This document shows positions 51,538 to 60,431 of a DNA stretch of 64,000 nucleotides, one piece after another; the stretch's first letter is position 1; every line of letters starts with the position of its first letter. This DNA comes from Ornithinicoccus hortensis (lineage in GTDB: Bacteria; Actinomycetota; Actinomycetes; Actinomycetales; Dermatophilaceae), in contig NZ_VFOP01000001.1 of the NCBI RefSeq assembly GCF_006716185.1, forward strand, positions 372,001-436,000, in the 5' to 3' direction. The position numbers and the translations under genes are program-made. The notes under the pieces were generated by a model that was not told where the DNA came from, did not search any database, and saw only the letters and a program-made list of their open reading frames with translations.

Positions 51538-52773
51538 GTGTCCAACGCCGAGACCCGAGTGAACGCCCTGTCCGGGGAGTCCGCTGCCCAGTCCCCGCGC
51601 GCCAGCGCCGCGGGGGACGTGCCTGCCTGGGTCCTGACCTCGCTCGGTGCCGCGGTCCAGGCGATCGCGGTCGCGCTGATCATCGCCGTGGGGTCGGCCG
51701 ATGGACCGCCGCCGGGGATCGGGCCCTACGTCTTCGCCCTGGGGTTCGGTGCCGTCCTGCTGTTGCGCTCGGTGGCGCCGGTGGCGGTGCTGGTGGCGGC
51801 GGTACTCGGCACCTTCGCCTACTACGCGGCGGGCTACCCGCCGATCGGCATGGCCGTCCCCGTCTTCGGCGCCTTCTACAACGCTTCCGAGCGAGGGCGG
51901 GTGGCTGTCGCGACGGTGACCGGCGGGGTGCTGCTGGCGGTGTCGCTGTACTTCCGGATCCAGGACGGGGAGTCCAGCGCCGTCCTGGCCTACGACGTCA
52001 TCACCAATGCCGCGCTCATCGGATGCGCGGTCGCGCTCGCCCTGATGGTGCGCGGGCGGCGGCACCTGCGCGAGGAGCAGGAGCGCGCGCTCCTGCTGGA
52101 GCGGCAGGCCCAGCAGGAACGGGCGGCACGCCAGTTGGAGGCCCAGCGCCTCCAGGTGGCGCGGGACGTACACGACTCGATCGGCCACGCACTGTCGCTC
52201 GTCTCGGTGCAGGCCCGGGTGGCGCAGCAGTCGCTCGGGCGCGACGAGGCGGGCGTGTCCCGTGCCCTGGACAACATGGTGCAGGCATCCTCGACCTCGC
52301 TCGCCGACCTGCGGCGCACCCTGGCGACGCTGCGCTCGGATCGGGACGACAGCGGCCACGCCCCGGTGACGCTCGACGGGATCGAACGCACCGCCCAGGC
52401 GGCCCGCGACGCCGGCCTCGACGTCGAGCTGGACCTGGACCTCGGTGACACCCAGGTGCCGGGGCCGGTCGCGGGCGCCGCGTTCCGGATCGTGCAGGAG
52501 TCGGTCACCAACGTGCTGCGGCACGCCCGCGCCGAGCACGTGCGGATCGGAGTCCGCGTCGCTGACGGACAGGTGCACGTGGAGGTCGCCGACGACGGCC
52601 GGGGCGCAGCGGCCGCAGGACGGGACCGCGGCCGCACCGGGCAGGGGATCTCAGGGATGCGCGATCGGGCGGCGCTGCTCGGCGGCTCGCTGGAGATCGC
52701 GTCCGGGGACCAGGGTCTGCGCGTGCTCGCCGCCCTGCCCCTCAACCCGGATGCGGCAGAGGTCGGCCGATGA
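51538..52773 (+). CDS. NarL-type sensor histidine kinase
   Basis: 411 residues. Four to six helices occupy about residues 30-170 (VLTSLGAAVQAIAVALIIAV onwards), then a coiled segment RHLREEQERALLLERQAQQE. The HisKA_3 phospho-acceptor is LQVARDVHDSIGHALSLVSV with His near residue 217, and the HATPase has FRIVQESVTNVLRHARAEHV and DDGRGAAAAG. The GTG is preceded by GGAGG. Its stop overlaps the response-regulator ATG by four bases, forming a standard pair. The signal is unknown. Confidence 0.9.
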   Translation: MSNAETRVNALSGESAAQSPRASAAGDVPAWVLTSLGAAVQAIAVALIIAVGSADGPPPGIGPYVFALGFGAVLLLRSVAPVAVLVAAVLGTFAYYAAGYPPIGMAVPVFGAFYNASERGRVAVATVTGGVLLAVSLYFRIQDGESSAVLAYDVITNAALIGCAVALALMVRGRRHLREEQERALLLERQAQQERAARQLEAQRLQVARDVHDSIGHALSLVSVQARVAQQSLGRDEAGVSRALDNMVQASSTSLADLRRTLATLRSDRDDSGHAPVTLDGIERTAQAARDAGLDVELDLDLGDTQVPGPVAGAAFRIVQESVTNVLRHARAEHVRIGVRVADGQVHVEVADDGRGAAAAGRDRGRTGQGISGMRDRAALLGGSLEIASGDQGLRVLAALPLNPDAAEVGR

Positions 52774-53426
52774 TCCGGGTCGTCATCGCCGAGGACGAGC
52801 CCCTGCTGCGCAGCGGGCTCACCGCGCTCGCTGAGCACGACGGCGACATCGAGGTGGTCGCGGGCGCCGACCAGGGCGGCGCCGCCCTGGCCCGGGTCCG
52901 CGAGACCCGGCCGGACGTGGTGCTGATGGACATCCGGATGCCGGGGCTGGACGGGATCGCCGCCACCCAACTGATCACCGAGGACCCCGACCTGGCAGAC
53001 GTCTCGGTGCTGGTGCTGACCACGTTCGCCGAGGACCAGACCGTCGTCGAGGCACTCCGGGCCGGCGCCGCCGGATACCTGCTCAAGGACGTCGCGCCGG
53101 AGGACCTGCGGGAGGCCGTGCGGGCCGTGGCGGCCGGCCGGCCGGTGCTGTCGCCGGAGGTGACCGCCACCGTGATGCGTGCGGCCGCGAGTGCCCGGTC
53201 CGGCGCCGACCACGACCTGATCGCCCACCTGGCGCCGCGCGAGGTGGAGGTCCTCACCGGGGTGGGCGAGGGCCTGAACAACGCCGAGATCGCGGCCCGG
53301 CTGTTCATCAGCCCCGCGACGGCACGCACCTACGTGAGCCGGCTGCTGCGCAAGCTCGATGCCCGGGACCGGGCCCAGCTCGTGGTGATCGCGCACCGCA
53401 GCGGTCTGGTCGACCGGCACGGCTGA
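52770..53426 (+). CDS. NarL/FixJ-family response regulator
   Basis: 218 residues. The receiver starts MIRVVIAEDEPLLRSGLTAL with the phospho-accepting Asp in VVLMDIRMPGLDG near residue 54 and Lys in GAAGYLLKDV near 105. The C-terminal LuxR helix-turn-helix is LAPREVEVLTGVGEGLNNAE, then FISPATARTYVSRLLRKL. It is coupled to the kinase gene and ends 42 bases from a convergent response-regulator gene. Confidence 0.92.
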   Translation: MIRVVIAEDEPLLRSGLTALAEHDGDIEVVAGADQGGAALARVRETRPDVVLMDIRMPGLDGIAATQLITEDPDLADVSVLVLTTFAEDQTVVEALRAGAAGYLLKDVAPEDLREAVRAVAAGRPVLSPEVTATVMRAAASARSGADHDLIAHLAPREVEVLTGVGEGLNNAEIAARLFISPATARTYVSRLLRKLDARDRAQLVVIAHRSGLVDRHG

Positions 53427-53468
53427 GCGTCGGTCCCGGGGCGGGGGCTGGGCCGTTCGCGCTGGGCT

Positions 53469-54107
53469 TCAGGGGTCGGGATAACCGGCCTCCCGGGCCT
53501 GCACGATCAGCTGGGCCCGGTCGCGTGCGTGCAGCTTGGCCAGCATGGTCGCGGTGTAGTTGCGCACCGTCTTCTCGCTCAGGCCGAGAGTCCGGGCGAT
53601 CTGCACCGTGGACCGGCCACGCACGATCTCGGCGAGCATGTCGTGCTCCCGATCGGTGAGCTCCGGGAACGGCCGGGCGCTCTGTCGTGGGGCGTCGAGC
53701 TGGCGCTGCACCCACGCGGCGGCCTGCGGCGCCAACACGGACTGGCCGCCGTGGACCGCCTGCACGGCACGCACCAGGTCGTCCAACCCGGCGTCCTTGA
53801 GCAGGTAGCCACGGGCACCGGCCCGCAGCGCGGGGACCACGGTGTCGTCCTCCAGCATGGTGAGCACCAGGACCGCGGTGCGCCCGGCGATCTCCTTGGT
53901 GGCGGCCAGTCCGCCCATGCCGGCCATCCGCAGGTCCATCAGGACGACGTCGGGCGACAGGGCGCCGACCTGTTCGATCGCCTCCTCGCCCGACCCCGCC
54001 TCACCGACGACCTCGACCTCGGACGCCCGGGCGGCCAGCAGCGTCTTGATCCCCTCGCGGTAGAAGACGTGGTCGTCGACCACCAGCACCCTGATCGGCT
54101 CAATCAC
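53469..54107 (-). CDS. NarL/FixJ-family response regulator (second system)
   Basis: 212 residues from GTG at 54107, which has GGGAGGTG upstream. Receiver IRVLVVDDHVFYREGIKTLL with Asp in VVLMDLRMAGMGG near residue 55 and Lys in GARGYLLKDAGLDD; LuxR domain FPELTDREHDMLAEIVRGRS, then GLSEKTVRNYTATMLAKL. Its start overlaps the upstream kinase stop by eight bases. The ribosome site and start are duplicated by a 45-bp tandem repeat that also provides an in-frame upstream GTG, so a longer N-terminus of 15-30 residues is possible. Confidence 0.9.
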   Translation of the reverse strand: MIEPIRVLVVDDHVFYREGIKTLLAARASEVEVVGEAGSGEEAIEQVGALSPDVVLMDLRMAGMGGLAATKEIAGRTAVLVLTMLEDDTVVPALRAGARGYLLKDAGLDDLVRAVQAVHGGQSVLAPQAAAWVQRQLDAPRQSARPFPELTDREHDMLAEIVRGRSTVQIARTLGLSEKTVRNYTATMLAKLHARDRAQLIVQAREAGYPDP

Positions 54108-55946
54108 CGGACACCTCCCGCGCTGCCCGCGTGCCCGGTTGCCGTGTCCCACCGGACACCTCCCGCGCTGCCCGCGTGCCCGGTTGCCGTGCCCCACCGG
54201 AGACCGCGCCGGGCAGGAGCGCGGTGAGCCGGGTCCCTCCCCCGGTCAGGCGGTGCACCTCGAGGGTGCCCCCGAGCTCCTCGGCCCGCTCCCGCATCGA
54301 CCGCAGCCCCGCGCCAGGGACCACCCGGTCCGGCAGCCCGGTCCCGTCGTCGCGGACCACCAGCCGCAGTCCCCGCGGATCGCCCTCCAGCCGCAGCCAG
54401 ACACCCTGCGCCCCGGCGTGCCGGGCCACGTTGGTGAGTGCCTCGGTCGCGATCCGATAGGCCGCGATCTCCACGACCGGGCCCAGCGGCGGCAGGTCGT
54501 CGTTGTCCACGGTCACCGGCACCCCGTCGATCCGTCCGGCGGCGGCCCGGATCGACCCGGCCAGGCCCAGCTCGTCCAGCTCCGGAGGTCGCAGCGCCCG
54601 GACCAGGGTGCGGATCTCCCCGATGACGGCCCGGGTCCGGGTGCCCACATCCTCCAGCAGCTCCTCCGCGGCGGCCGGGTCCCGGCGGACCAGACCCCGC
54701 GCCGCGTCCACCCGCTGGTAGAGGCTGGCCAGGGTCGGGCCGAGCCCGTCGTGCAGGTCCCGCTGCAGTCGGGCACGCTCGTCCTCCCGGGCGCGCAGGA
54801 TCCGCTCGCGCGACTCACGCAGATCGGCCAGCAGGGCGTGCGGGTCCAGGCTGTGGCCGTAGACGAATCGGTCGACCAGGCGTTGCACCCGCAACCGGAG
54901 CGGGTGCAGGAACACCGCCAGCAGGCAGGTGGCCACCAGCGCCGCGGCCCACCCGTTGCCCCGCCACACGAGCCCGCCGAGGGCGACGGACACGGCATAC
55001 AGCAGCGCGACGAGCGCGGTCAGGGTGCCATAGACCAGCGCCCGGTTGACCCAGACGTCCACCTCGTAGAGCCGGTGCCGGAGCACCGCGACGACGACGG
55101 AGGCGCACAGCAGCACCACCGCGGCAGAGCTGAGGAGCTGGTAGCCGGCCTGACCGAGCAGGCTGGCGACCGTGGGCCGGTCCAGCACCTCCGCCAGCGG
55201 CAGCCGGACCAGCACGACCCCGAGCCAGAGCACCAGGGCGGCCATCACACCACGCACCTGGCGACGCTGCTCCGGGTCCGCGCTGGTCCGGTAGCGGTGC
55301 ACGGCCGCGTAGGCGCCGGTCGCGGCGATGACGAAGAGAGGCAGGACCGCCGCCATGCTGTCGACGCTGTTGGCGGCACCTGTGGCCTCCAGGAGCAGGA
55401 GCCACGGCAGGTAGAGAGCCAGTGCGAACACGCACCAGCGGCTCCACCGGGGCACGAACGGCCGTCCGGGAAGAGGTAGGCGAGGGCGAACGCCCCGCAC
55501 CAGCCCAGACCCTGGAGCAGCTCCACCGTCCAGGTCGGGGAACCCGCAAGCCCAGCGCCGTAGATCGCCACGAGCGCCCCGCCCGTGGTCGCCCACACGG
55601 CGAGGACCGAGCCGAGGTAGAGCCGGAACCAGGAGCGCGCCCCACGGAGCACCAGCAGCGCGGCAGTCACCCCGGCGACCGCCCAGAGCAGGTCGAGAAG
55701 CATGAAGTAGGCCGCCAGCACCGGGAACGGACACAGGTGCGGCGCTGACGGGCTCCTGCAGCGCGGAGGGGACCAGGTGTCGGGCAGCGACCACAGCACC
55801 GCGGCCTGCTGCGTGGCCGGGCTGCGCGCCCAGGCGACCACCCCGACGCCGAACAGGAGGACGCAGACCCCCACCACGGCATACGCGCCGAACCGGCCGA
55901 CCCGCCACCGGGACGGGTCGGCCGCGGCCAGGGGCACCACGGTCAC
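54100..55946 (-). pseudogene. Sensor histidine kinase, apparently frameshifted
   Basis: The N-terminus reads in one frame from GTG at 55946 (TVVPLAAADPSRWRVGRFGA, several helices to LGWCGAFALAYLFPDGR), and the remaining protein reads in another frame from PFVPRWSRWCVFALALYLPW to the end. A single base is missing near 55460 in GGACGGCCGTTCGTG. The second part is a complete NarL-type kinase core: LQRDLHDGLGPTLASLYQRV with the phospho-His and DDGTGLPDRVVPGAGLRSMR. Either the gene is inactive, a shorter kinase starts internally, or one base was lost in sequencing. Paired with the response regulator downstream. Confidence 0.75.
54105..54194. repeat. 45-bp tandem duplication at kinase-regulator junction
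   Basis: Two 45-base units (54105-54149 and 54150-54194) differing by one base, followed by CACCGGA of a partial third. On the minus strand each unit contains GGGAGGTGTCCGGTG, a ribosome site followed by GTG. In the kinase frame it adds 15 residues (TRQPGTRAAREVSGG) to the C-terminus. Confidence 0.9.
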
Positions 55947-55995
55947 CCCGGGTCACCCCAGGCTGGCCGAGGTCGCGCACCCCGCGGTGGAGTGG

Positions 55996-56670
55996 TCACT
56001 CTGCGGACGGTACGCCGGTGCGCAGCAGCGCACCCCCCACCGCCGCCCAGAAGAACCCCAGCAGGAACGGCGGCAGCCCCGCGTCCGCCCCTGCGAGGTC
56101 GCCTGGACCGAGCAGGACGGGCAGGTAGATCAGCAGCTCCACGGCCCAGTACAGGACGTAGATGACACCGACCACGATCGCGGTCCGTCGGGCGATGCCG
56201 GCCCGGACGAGGGTGCCGAGCACCAGCAGCGAGGCGGGGTGGACGCCGACCCAGCCGATGAGGAGGCTGAGCACGAAGCCGGTCGTGAACAGCGGGCTCT
56301 CGCCCCAGGTCAGGGTCCCGGCGCCGATGCCGAGCAGGTGCACCGCAACGTGGGCCACGGCGAGCACCGTCACGAGCCCGCCCAGATAGGGCACCGCGCG
56401 GGTGAGTCGGGTCCGGGGCAGCCGTCGGGCGATCCCGGCAAGCCCGACCGCGGCCAGGACGGGCGGCAGCACCCACAGCAGGGCGATCGCGACCCAGCCG
56501 GGTCCGAGTTCACCGATCTGGTCGGGGGTGAGCTCGGCGGAGCCGAGCTCGACGCGGGGGCGCAGCAAGGTCGCCGAGAGGACGACGGCGATGTAGGCGG
56601 GCAACGTGGCGACCAGCAGCCAGGCCGGTCGGGTCAGTCGGGTGGACGGTCGGGTCGGGGTGAGCACCAT
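55996..56670 (-). CDS. Polytopic membrane protein of unknown function
   Basis: 224 residues with about six hydrophobic segments: LLVATLPAYIAVVLSATLL near residue 20, VAIALLWVLPPVLAAVGLAG near 62, then VPYLGGLVTVLAVAHVAVHL and VLSLLIGWVGVHPASLLVLG. No motif I recognise. It lies just upstream of the frameshifted kinase on the same strand, 49 bases from its start, and could be its sensor partner or target. It is divergent from a small hydrolase gene across a 213-base gap with nothing else recognised. Confidence 0.75.
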   Translation of the reverse strand: MVLTPTRPSTRLTRPAWLLVATLPAYIAVVLSATLLRPRVELGSAELTPDQIGELGPGWVAIALLWVLPPVLAAVGLAGIARRLPRTRLTRAVPYLGGLVTVLAVAHVAVHLLGIGAGTLTWGESPLFTTGFVLSLLIGWVGVHPASLLVLGTLVRAGIARRTAIVVGVIYVLYWAVELLIYLPVLLGPGDLAGADAGLPPFLLGFFWAAVGGALLRTGVPSAE

Positions 56671-56883
56671 GGGGGGCTCCTCTGTGCGGGGCGGGTGGAC
56701 GGGTCCACGGTCGGCCGCCCGGTGTCCCGGGCACCAGGGTCAACCGTCCCGACGCTCCGGGCGATCTGCCGGGGGCCGACAAGAACCCGGGTCCGACAAA
56801 GAATTCGACACCGGATGGTCGGCACGGCACGGTGGAGATCGGGACGCATGCCGGACAAGCCGACCCCACCGAACGGAGCAGTC

Positions 56884-57630
56884 ATGGTGAACCGCCCGGG
56901 ATACCTCAACCCGTTCATCCTCGACGTGGCGGGGGTGGCGCCCGAGGCGCTATCCGACCGCGCCGACCTCTACCTGCCCGAGGGACCGGGACCGTTCCCG
57001 GTCGTGGTGCTGGTCCCGGGGATGCTGCGCGAACCACCCGAGGTCGGCCCCCGGGAGTGGCCGGTGTTCCGGGGATACGCGGCGTTGCTGGTCAGCAAGG
57101 GCGTTGCCGCTGTGGTGGTCGGCCACGAACTGACGCACGGACCTCAGTACCCCGAGGCGCTGCGGACGGTGCTACGCGCGCTGGACTCGGCTACGGCGCG
57201 GCCGGAGGTCGACTCGAAGCGGACCGCCTTCTGGGTCTTCTCGGCGGGTGGCCCGTTGGCCCTGGCTCTGCTCGCCGAGCACGGTGACCGGTTCGAGAGC
57301 CTCGCCCTGACCTACCCCCTGTTGGAGTCCGACCACCTGGCCGACTGGCCCTCCCCGGACGCTGCCGTCGCGGGGCTGGGCGACCACCAACTGGTGATGA
57401 CGACCGTGGGGCAGGAAGTACCGGACCTGGCGCCCGGGCAACGGGCCTTCCTCACGGCTGCTCGGGCATCCGGTGCCGAGATCGAGCACATCGACCTACC
57501 CGAGGCCTACCACGGGTTCGACTCCCAGGACCCCACCGACGATGGTCGCCGGGCGATCGGCCGGGCGGTCAGGTCGGTCGCGCACCGGCTGCTCGGGACC
57601 GACCCTATGACTGACGGGACGACGGTGTGA
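56884..57630 (+). CDS. Alpha/beta-hydrolase family protein
   Basis: 248 residues of a dienelactone-hydrolase-like fold. PFPVVVLVPGMLREPPEVG near residue 37 is the oxyanion region, and TAFWVFSAGGPLALALLAEH near 115 places the nucleophile Ser in FSAGG. His is in DLPEAYHGFDSQDP near 218. The ATG at 56884 is preceded by CGGAG; an ATG 36 bases upstream is possible. Its stop overlaps the next gene by four bases. Substrate unknown. Confidence 0.82.
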   Translation: MVNRPGYLNPFILDVAGVAPEALSDRADLYLPEGPGPFPVVVLVPGMLREPPEVGPREWPVFRGYAALLVSKGVAAVVVGHELTHGPQYPEALRTVLRALDSATARPEVDSKRTAFWVFSAGGPLALALLAEHGDRFESLALTYPLLESDHLADWPSPDAAVAGLGDHQLVMTTVGQEVPDLAPGQRAFLTAARASGAEIEHIDLPEAYHGFDSQDPTDDGRRAIGRAVRSVAHRLLGTDPMTDGTTV

Positions 57631-58256
57631 ACCCCGACCCAGGCTCGATCGAACTCCCCGCGCCGCCCGACTTTCCGGTCACCCTCACGGTCCGGGTCGA
57701 GCTCGACGGGTCCGAGCCCCTCGTCTGGCGCAGACTCGTGCTCCCGGGTGACCTGAACCTGGTGGAGTTGCACGACATCCTGCAACGGGCGATGGGCTGG
57801 ATGGACACCCACCAGCACCAGTTCGCGCCGGGCACGAACGACAGCCCGTGGCACGGTCCCTCCTTCGTGACCGAGCTCGATCGCGAGGAAGGCGTCACCG
57901 GCACGGCGGAGGCGGATGCCCGGCTGGACCAGGTGTTGCACCGGGTCGGGGACACCCTCAGCTACACCTACGACTTCGGTGACGAGTGGCACCACACCCT
58001 CATCCTCGAGCAGGTGGGGCCGCACAACCGGAGCGTCCCGCACGTCCTGTGCACGGCAGCGGAGATGGCCTGTCCGTTGGAGGACGTGGGCGGCGTCGGC
58101 GCGCACAACGCACTGGTGGCTGCGCACCGGGTCGACCCGGCCCTTCCCGACGTGGACGACTACATCCGCGACTGGATGCCAGAGGGATGGGAGCCGGACG
58201 TCGTGTCGCTCGAGTCGATCAACAGGCTGCTGCAGTCGGGTCCGCGATCCTTCTGA
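57627..58256 (+). CDS. Plasmid pRiA4b ORF-3 family protein
   Basis: 209 residues matching the pRiA4b ORF-3-like family: VTLTVRVELDGSEPLVWRRL and VLPGDLNLVELHDILQRAMG near residue 40, then GWMDTHQHQF, YTYDFGDEWHHTLILEQVGP near 115 (a family hallmark) and YIRDWMPEGWEPD near the end. The function of the family is unknown; it is common on plasmids and in chromosomes. The GTG start overlaps the hydrolase stop by four bases. Confidence 0.85.
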   Translation: MNPDPGSIELPAPPDFPVTLTVRVELDGSEPLVWRRLVLPGDLNLVELHDILQRAMGWMDTHQHQFAPGTNDSPWHGPSFVTELDREEGVTGTAEADARLDQVLHRVGDTLSYTYDFGDEWHHTLILEQVGPHNRSVPHVLCTAAEMACPLEDVGGVGAHNALVAAHRVDPALPDVDDYIRDWMPEGWEPDVVSLESINRLLQSGPRSF

Positions 58257-58262
58257 GGGCCC

Positions 58263-58790
58263 TCAGGGCGTCGCGATCAGCTTGCCGCTGCGGGAGAGCT
58301 CGGGGTCGGTGCACGAGGACAGGTCGAAGCAGCAGGGTCGACGCTTGCCGTCGCGCAGCTTGGAGATGCTGACCTCGATCCGGCGCTCCCGGGTCTGCGG
58401 GTTCCGGGTCGCGTTGACCCAGCGCACCCACTCCCAGCGGGCCATCGGGGTGATGTCGGCCCACTCGCCCGAGATGTCGGACGCCGCCGCCAGCGCGGCG
58501 CCGAAGTCCTCGGGCAGCTCCGGCTCCGGCCACTCCTTCGTCGGCTCCAACTCGCCGGACACGGTGTCGCCGTCGGCCAGCGAGAGCGCCCGGCTCAGGT
58601 GGTCGTCGACCGCGATCCAGTGGCCCTTGCGGCCATCCGGCTCGAGCACCGTGGAGACGGCGTGGCCGTTCAGCTCGGCATCGACCGCGACCTGCCCGCG
58701 CGAGGGAAGCTCCCCGCTGGCCTCCGCGGGCAGGGGGACGATCAGTCGGTCCGCGATCTGCTGGACCCGCGCCTCGAAGCTGATGGTCAT
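58263..58790 (-). CDS. YdeI/OmpD-associated (DUF1905) family protein
   Basis: 175 residues. The N-terminal DUF1905 part has FEARVQQIADRLIVPLPAEA and GELPSRGQVAVDAELNGHAV, and the C-terminal YdeI part has WEWVRWVNATRNPQTRERRI and EVSISKLRDGKRRPCCFDLS. Proteins of this type are linked to cationic peptide or bacteriocin tolerance in other bacteria. The ATG at 58790 is preferred over a GTG three codons upstream because TACCGT lies exactly seven bases before it, giving a leaderless mRNA. Confidence 0.8.
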   Translation of the reverse strand: MTISFEARVQQIADRLIVPLPAEASGELPSRGQVAVDAELNGHAVSTVLEPDGRKGHWIAVDDHLSRALSLADGDTVSGELEPTKEWPEPELPEDFGAALAAASDISGEWADITPMARWEWVRWVNATRNPQTRERRIEVSISKLRDGKRRPCCFDLSSCTDPELSRSGKLIATP

Positions 58791-58797
58791 GGCGCTC

Positions 58798-58803
58798 ACG
58801 GTA
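58798..58803 (-). promoter_or_regulatory. -10 box of leaderless YdeI-like gene
   Basis: TACCGT on the minus strand followed by seven bases and the ATG at 58790. Confidence 0.45.
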
Positions 58804-58815
58804 GCGCCAGGGGGT

Positions 58816-59427
58816 TCACCGTGCAGTCGGCGCTCGGTAGGTGTGCCAGGTTTCGGTGATCTGGTAGCCCACGGCCCGGTTCATGGCCAGGCTGGCCCGG
58901 TTGGCGTCCGCGCCGCCGGTGCCGAACAGGGTCCGACCCTGCTCCACGTGGGCCAGCACCGAGGTCGCCTTCAGCGCCGTGGCCAGGCCCCGCCCGCGGT
59001 GATCGGGGTGCACCGCGGTGAAGTCCGTCTCCACCCGGTCCCCGGCCAGGAGCGTCACGGTCACCGCGACCAGCGCGTCGGCATACCAGATCCCCCACGC
59101 GCGACCACGCCCCAACAGTGCCCGCGCGGCCGCTTCGTCCAGCGGCTCGTGGTGGGTCGCCACGCCCCCCGGGTAGTCGGCGGCGGTCCGCGCGTCCAGC
59201 GCCAGCAGGTCGGGTATGTCGCGGGGCGCGATCTCGCGGACCAGGTACCCGCGCACAGGCGGGCGATCCGCGAGGTCCCTCAGCCGGGCGATGGCGCGGT
59301 CGTCTGCGGGGTCCACCTCGAGCCGGGCTCCCCACGACGTCGCGACCAGCTCCCACCCGTCGGCGACCACCCGCCCGCACCGCGGGTCGTCGGCACGCAG
59401 GACGAGTTCGGTCTCCAGGTCAGGCAC
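58816..59427 (-). CDS. GNAT-family N-acetyltransferase
   Basis: 203 residues. The acetyl-CoA motif is TDFTAVHPDHRGRGLATALK near residue 135, preceded by WGIWYADALVAVTVTLLAGD and followed by FGTGGADANRASLAMNRAVG and GYQITETWHTYR, a standard GNAT end. The first about 60 residues are extra and may form a partial second domain. The GTG at 59427 follows TACCCT by six bases, favouring leaderless initiation. It is divergent from an amino-acid-type ABC operon. Confidence 0.85.
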   Translation of the reverse strand: MPDLETELVLRADDPRCGRVVADGWELVATSWGARLEVDPADDRAIARLRDLADRPPVRGYLVREIAPRDIPDLLALDARTAADYPGGVATHHEPLDEAAARALLGRGRAWGIWYADALVAVTVTLLAGDRVETDFTAVHPDHRGRGLATALKATSVLAHVEQGRTLFGTGGADANRASLAMNRAVGYQITETWHTYRAPTAR

Positions 59428-59513
59428 GCCTCCAGGGTAGGCACGCGGTGCGACTACGATTGCCGCACGCCCGACCTGACCGGGTGCCACGCCCCTGCCT
59501 CCCTGGAGTTGCC

Positions 59514-60431
59514 ATGTCCCGCATCCGCCTCTCCGCCCTCGCCACCCTCTGGGTCGCGGCCCTCCTGCTGTCCGGGTGCGGCGGCGACGATGAACCGGAC
59601 AGCACGACGGGGGAGTCGGCCGGCGCGGAGGCCGGCGGCACGGACGCCGATGACGCGACCGGAGGGGGTGAGGACGCCGGCGCCTGCACCGCGGAGTCGC
59701 TGGAGACGCTCACGCCGGGCACGTTGACGTTGAGCACCTCGGAGCCGGCCTTCGAGCCGTGGATGGTCGACGACGACCCGGCCAACGGCGAAGGCTTCGA
59801 GTCGGCGGTCGCGTATGCCGTGGCCGAGCAGCTCGGCTACGACGCGGCCGATGTCACCTGGGTGCGGAACCCGTTCGAGGCGACCATCGCCCCCGGTCCG
59901 AAGAACTTCGACCTGGCGATCAACCAGTTCTCGATCACCGAGGAGCGCAGGCAGGCGGTCGACTTCACCTCCGGCTACTACGACGTGCGCCAGGCCGTGG
60001 TCTCCAAGGAGGGCTCGAGCGCGGCGGACGCCGGCAGCCTGGCCGACCTGCAGGACACCCTCCTCGGCGCCCAGGTGGGCACCACCAGCCTGACCTCGGT
60101 CGAGGAATTCATCGACCCGTCGCAGGACCCGCTGATCTTCAACAGCAACGAGGAGGCCAAGCTCGCGCTCGACAACGACCAGGTCGACGCGATCGTGGTG
60201 GACCTGCCCACGGCGTTCTACCTCACCGCGGTCGAGATCGAGGGCGGCGTCATCGTCGGCCAGCTCCCGCTGACCGGGGACGCCGAGCAGCTCGGCTTCG
60301 TGCTCGACCTGGACAGCCCGGTCACCGACTGTGCGACGCAGGCCGTCGACGCGCTGCGCGAGGACGGCACGCTGGAGGAGCTGGCGACCGAGTGGCTCGC
60401 CGACGTCGCAGGGGCGCCCGAGCTGCAGTGA
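59514..60431 (+). CDS. Amino-acid-type ABC transporter substrate-binding lipoprotein
   Basis: 305 residues of family-3 binding proteins. Lipobox LSGC with Cys at residue 22, then an acidic/serine linker to about 60. The domain starts GTLTLSTSEPAFEPWMVDDD and includes FEATIAPGPKNFDLAINQFS, RRQAVDFTSGYYDVRQAVVS and VDAIVVDLPTAFYLTAVE. GGAG precedes the ATG by six bases. With the following permease and ATPase it forms a polar amino-acid importer; the ligand is unknown, possibly a charged amino acid or related metabolite. Confidence 0.9.
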   Translation: MSRIRLSALATLWVAALLLSGCGGDDEPDSTTGESAGAEAGGTDADDATGGGEDAGACTAESLETLTPGTLTLSTSEPAFEPWMVDDDPANGEGFESAVAYAVAEQLGYDAADVTWVRNPFEATIAPGPKNFDLAINQFSITEERRQAVDFTSGYYDVRQAVVSKEGSSAADAGSLADLQDTLLGAQVGTTSLTSVEEFIDPSQDPLIFNSNEEAKLALDNDQVDAIVVDLPTAFYLTAVEIEGGVIVGQLPLTGDAEQLGFVLDLDSPVTDCATQAVDALREDGTLEELATEWLADVAGAPELQ

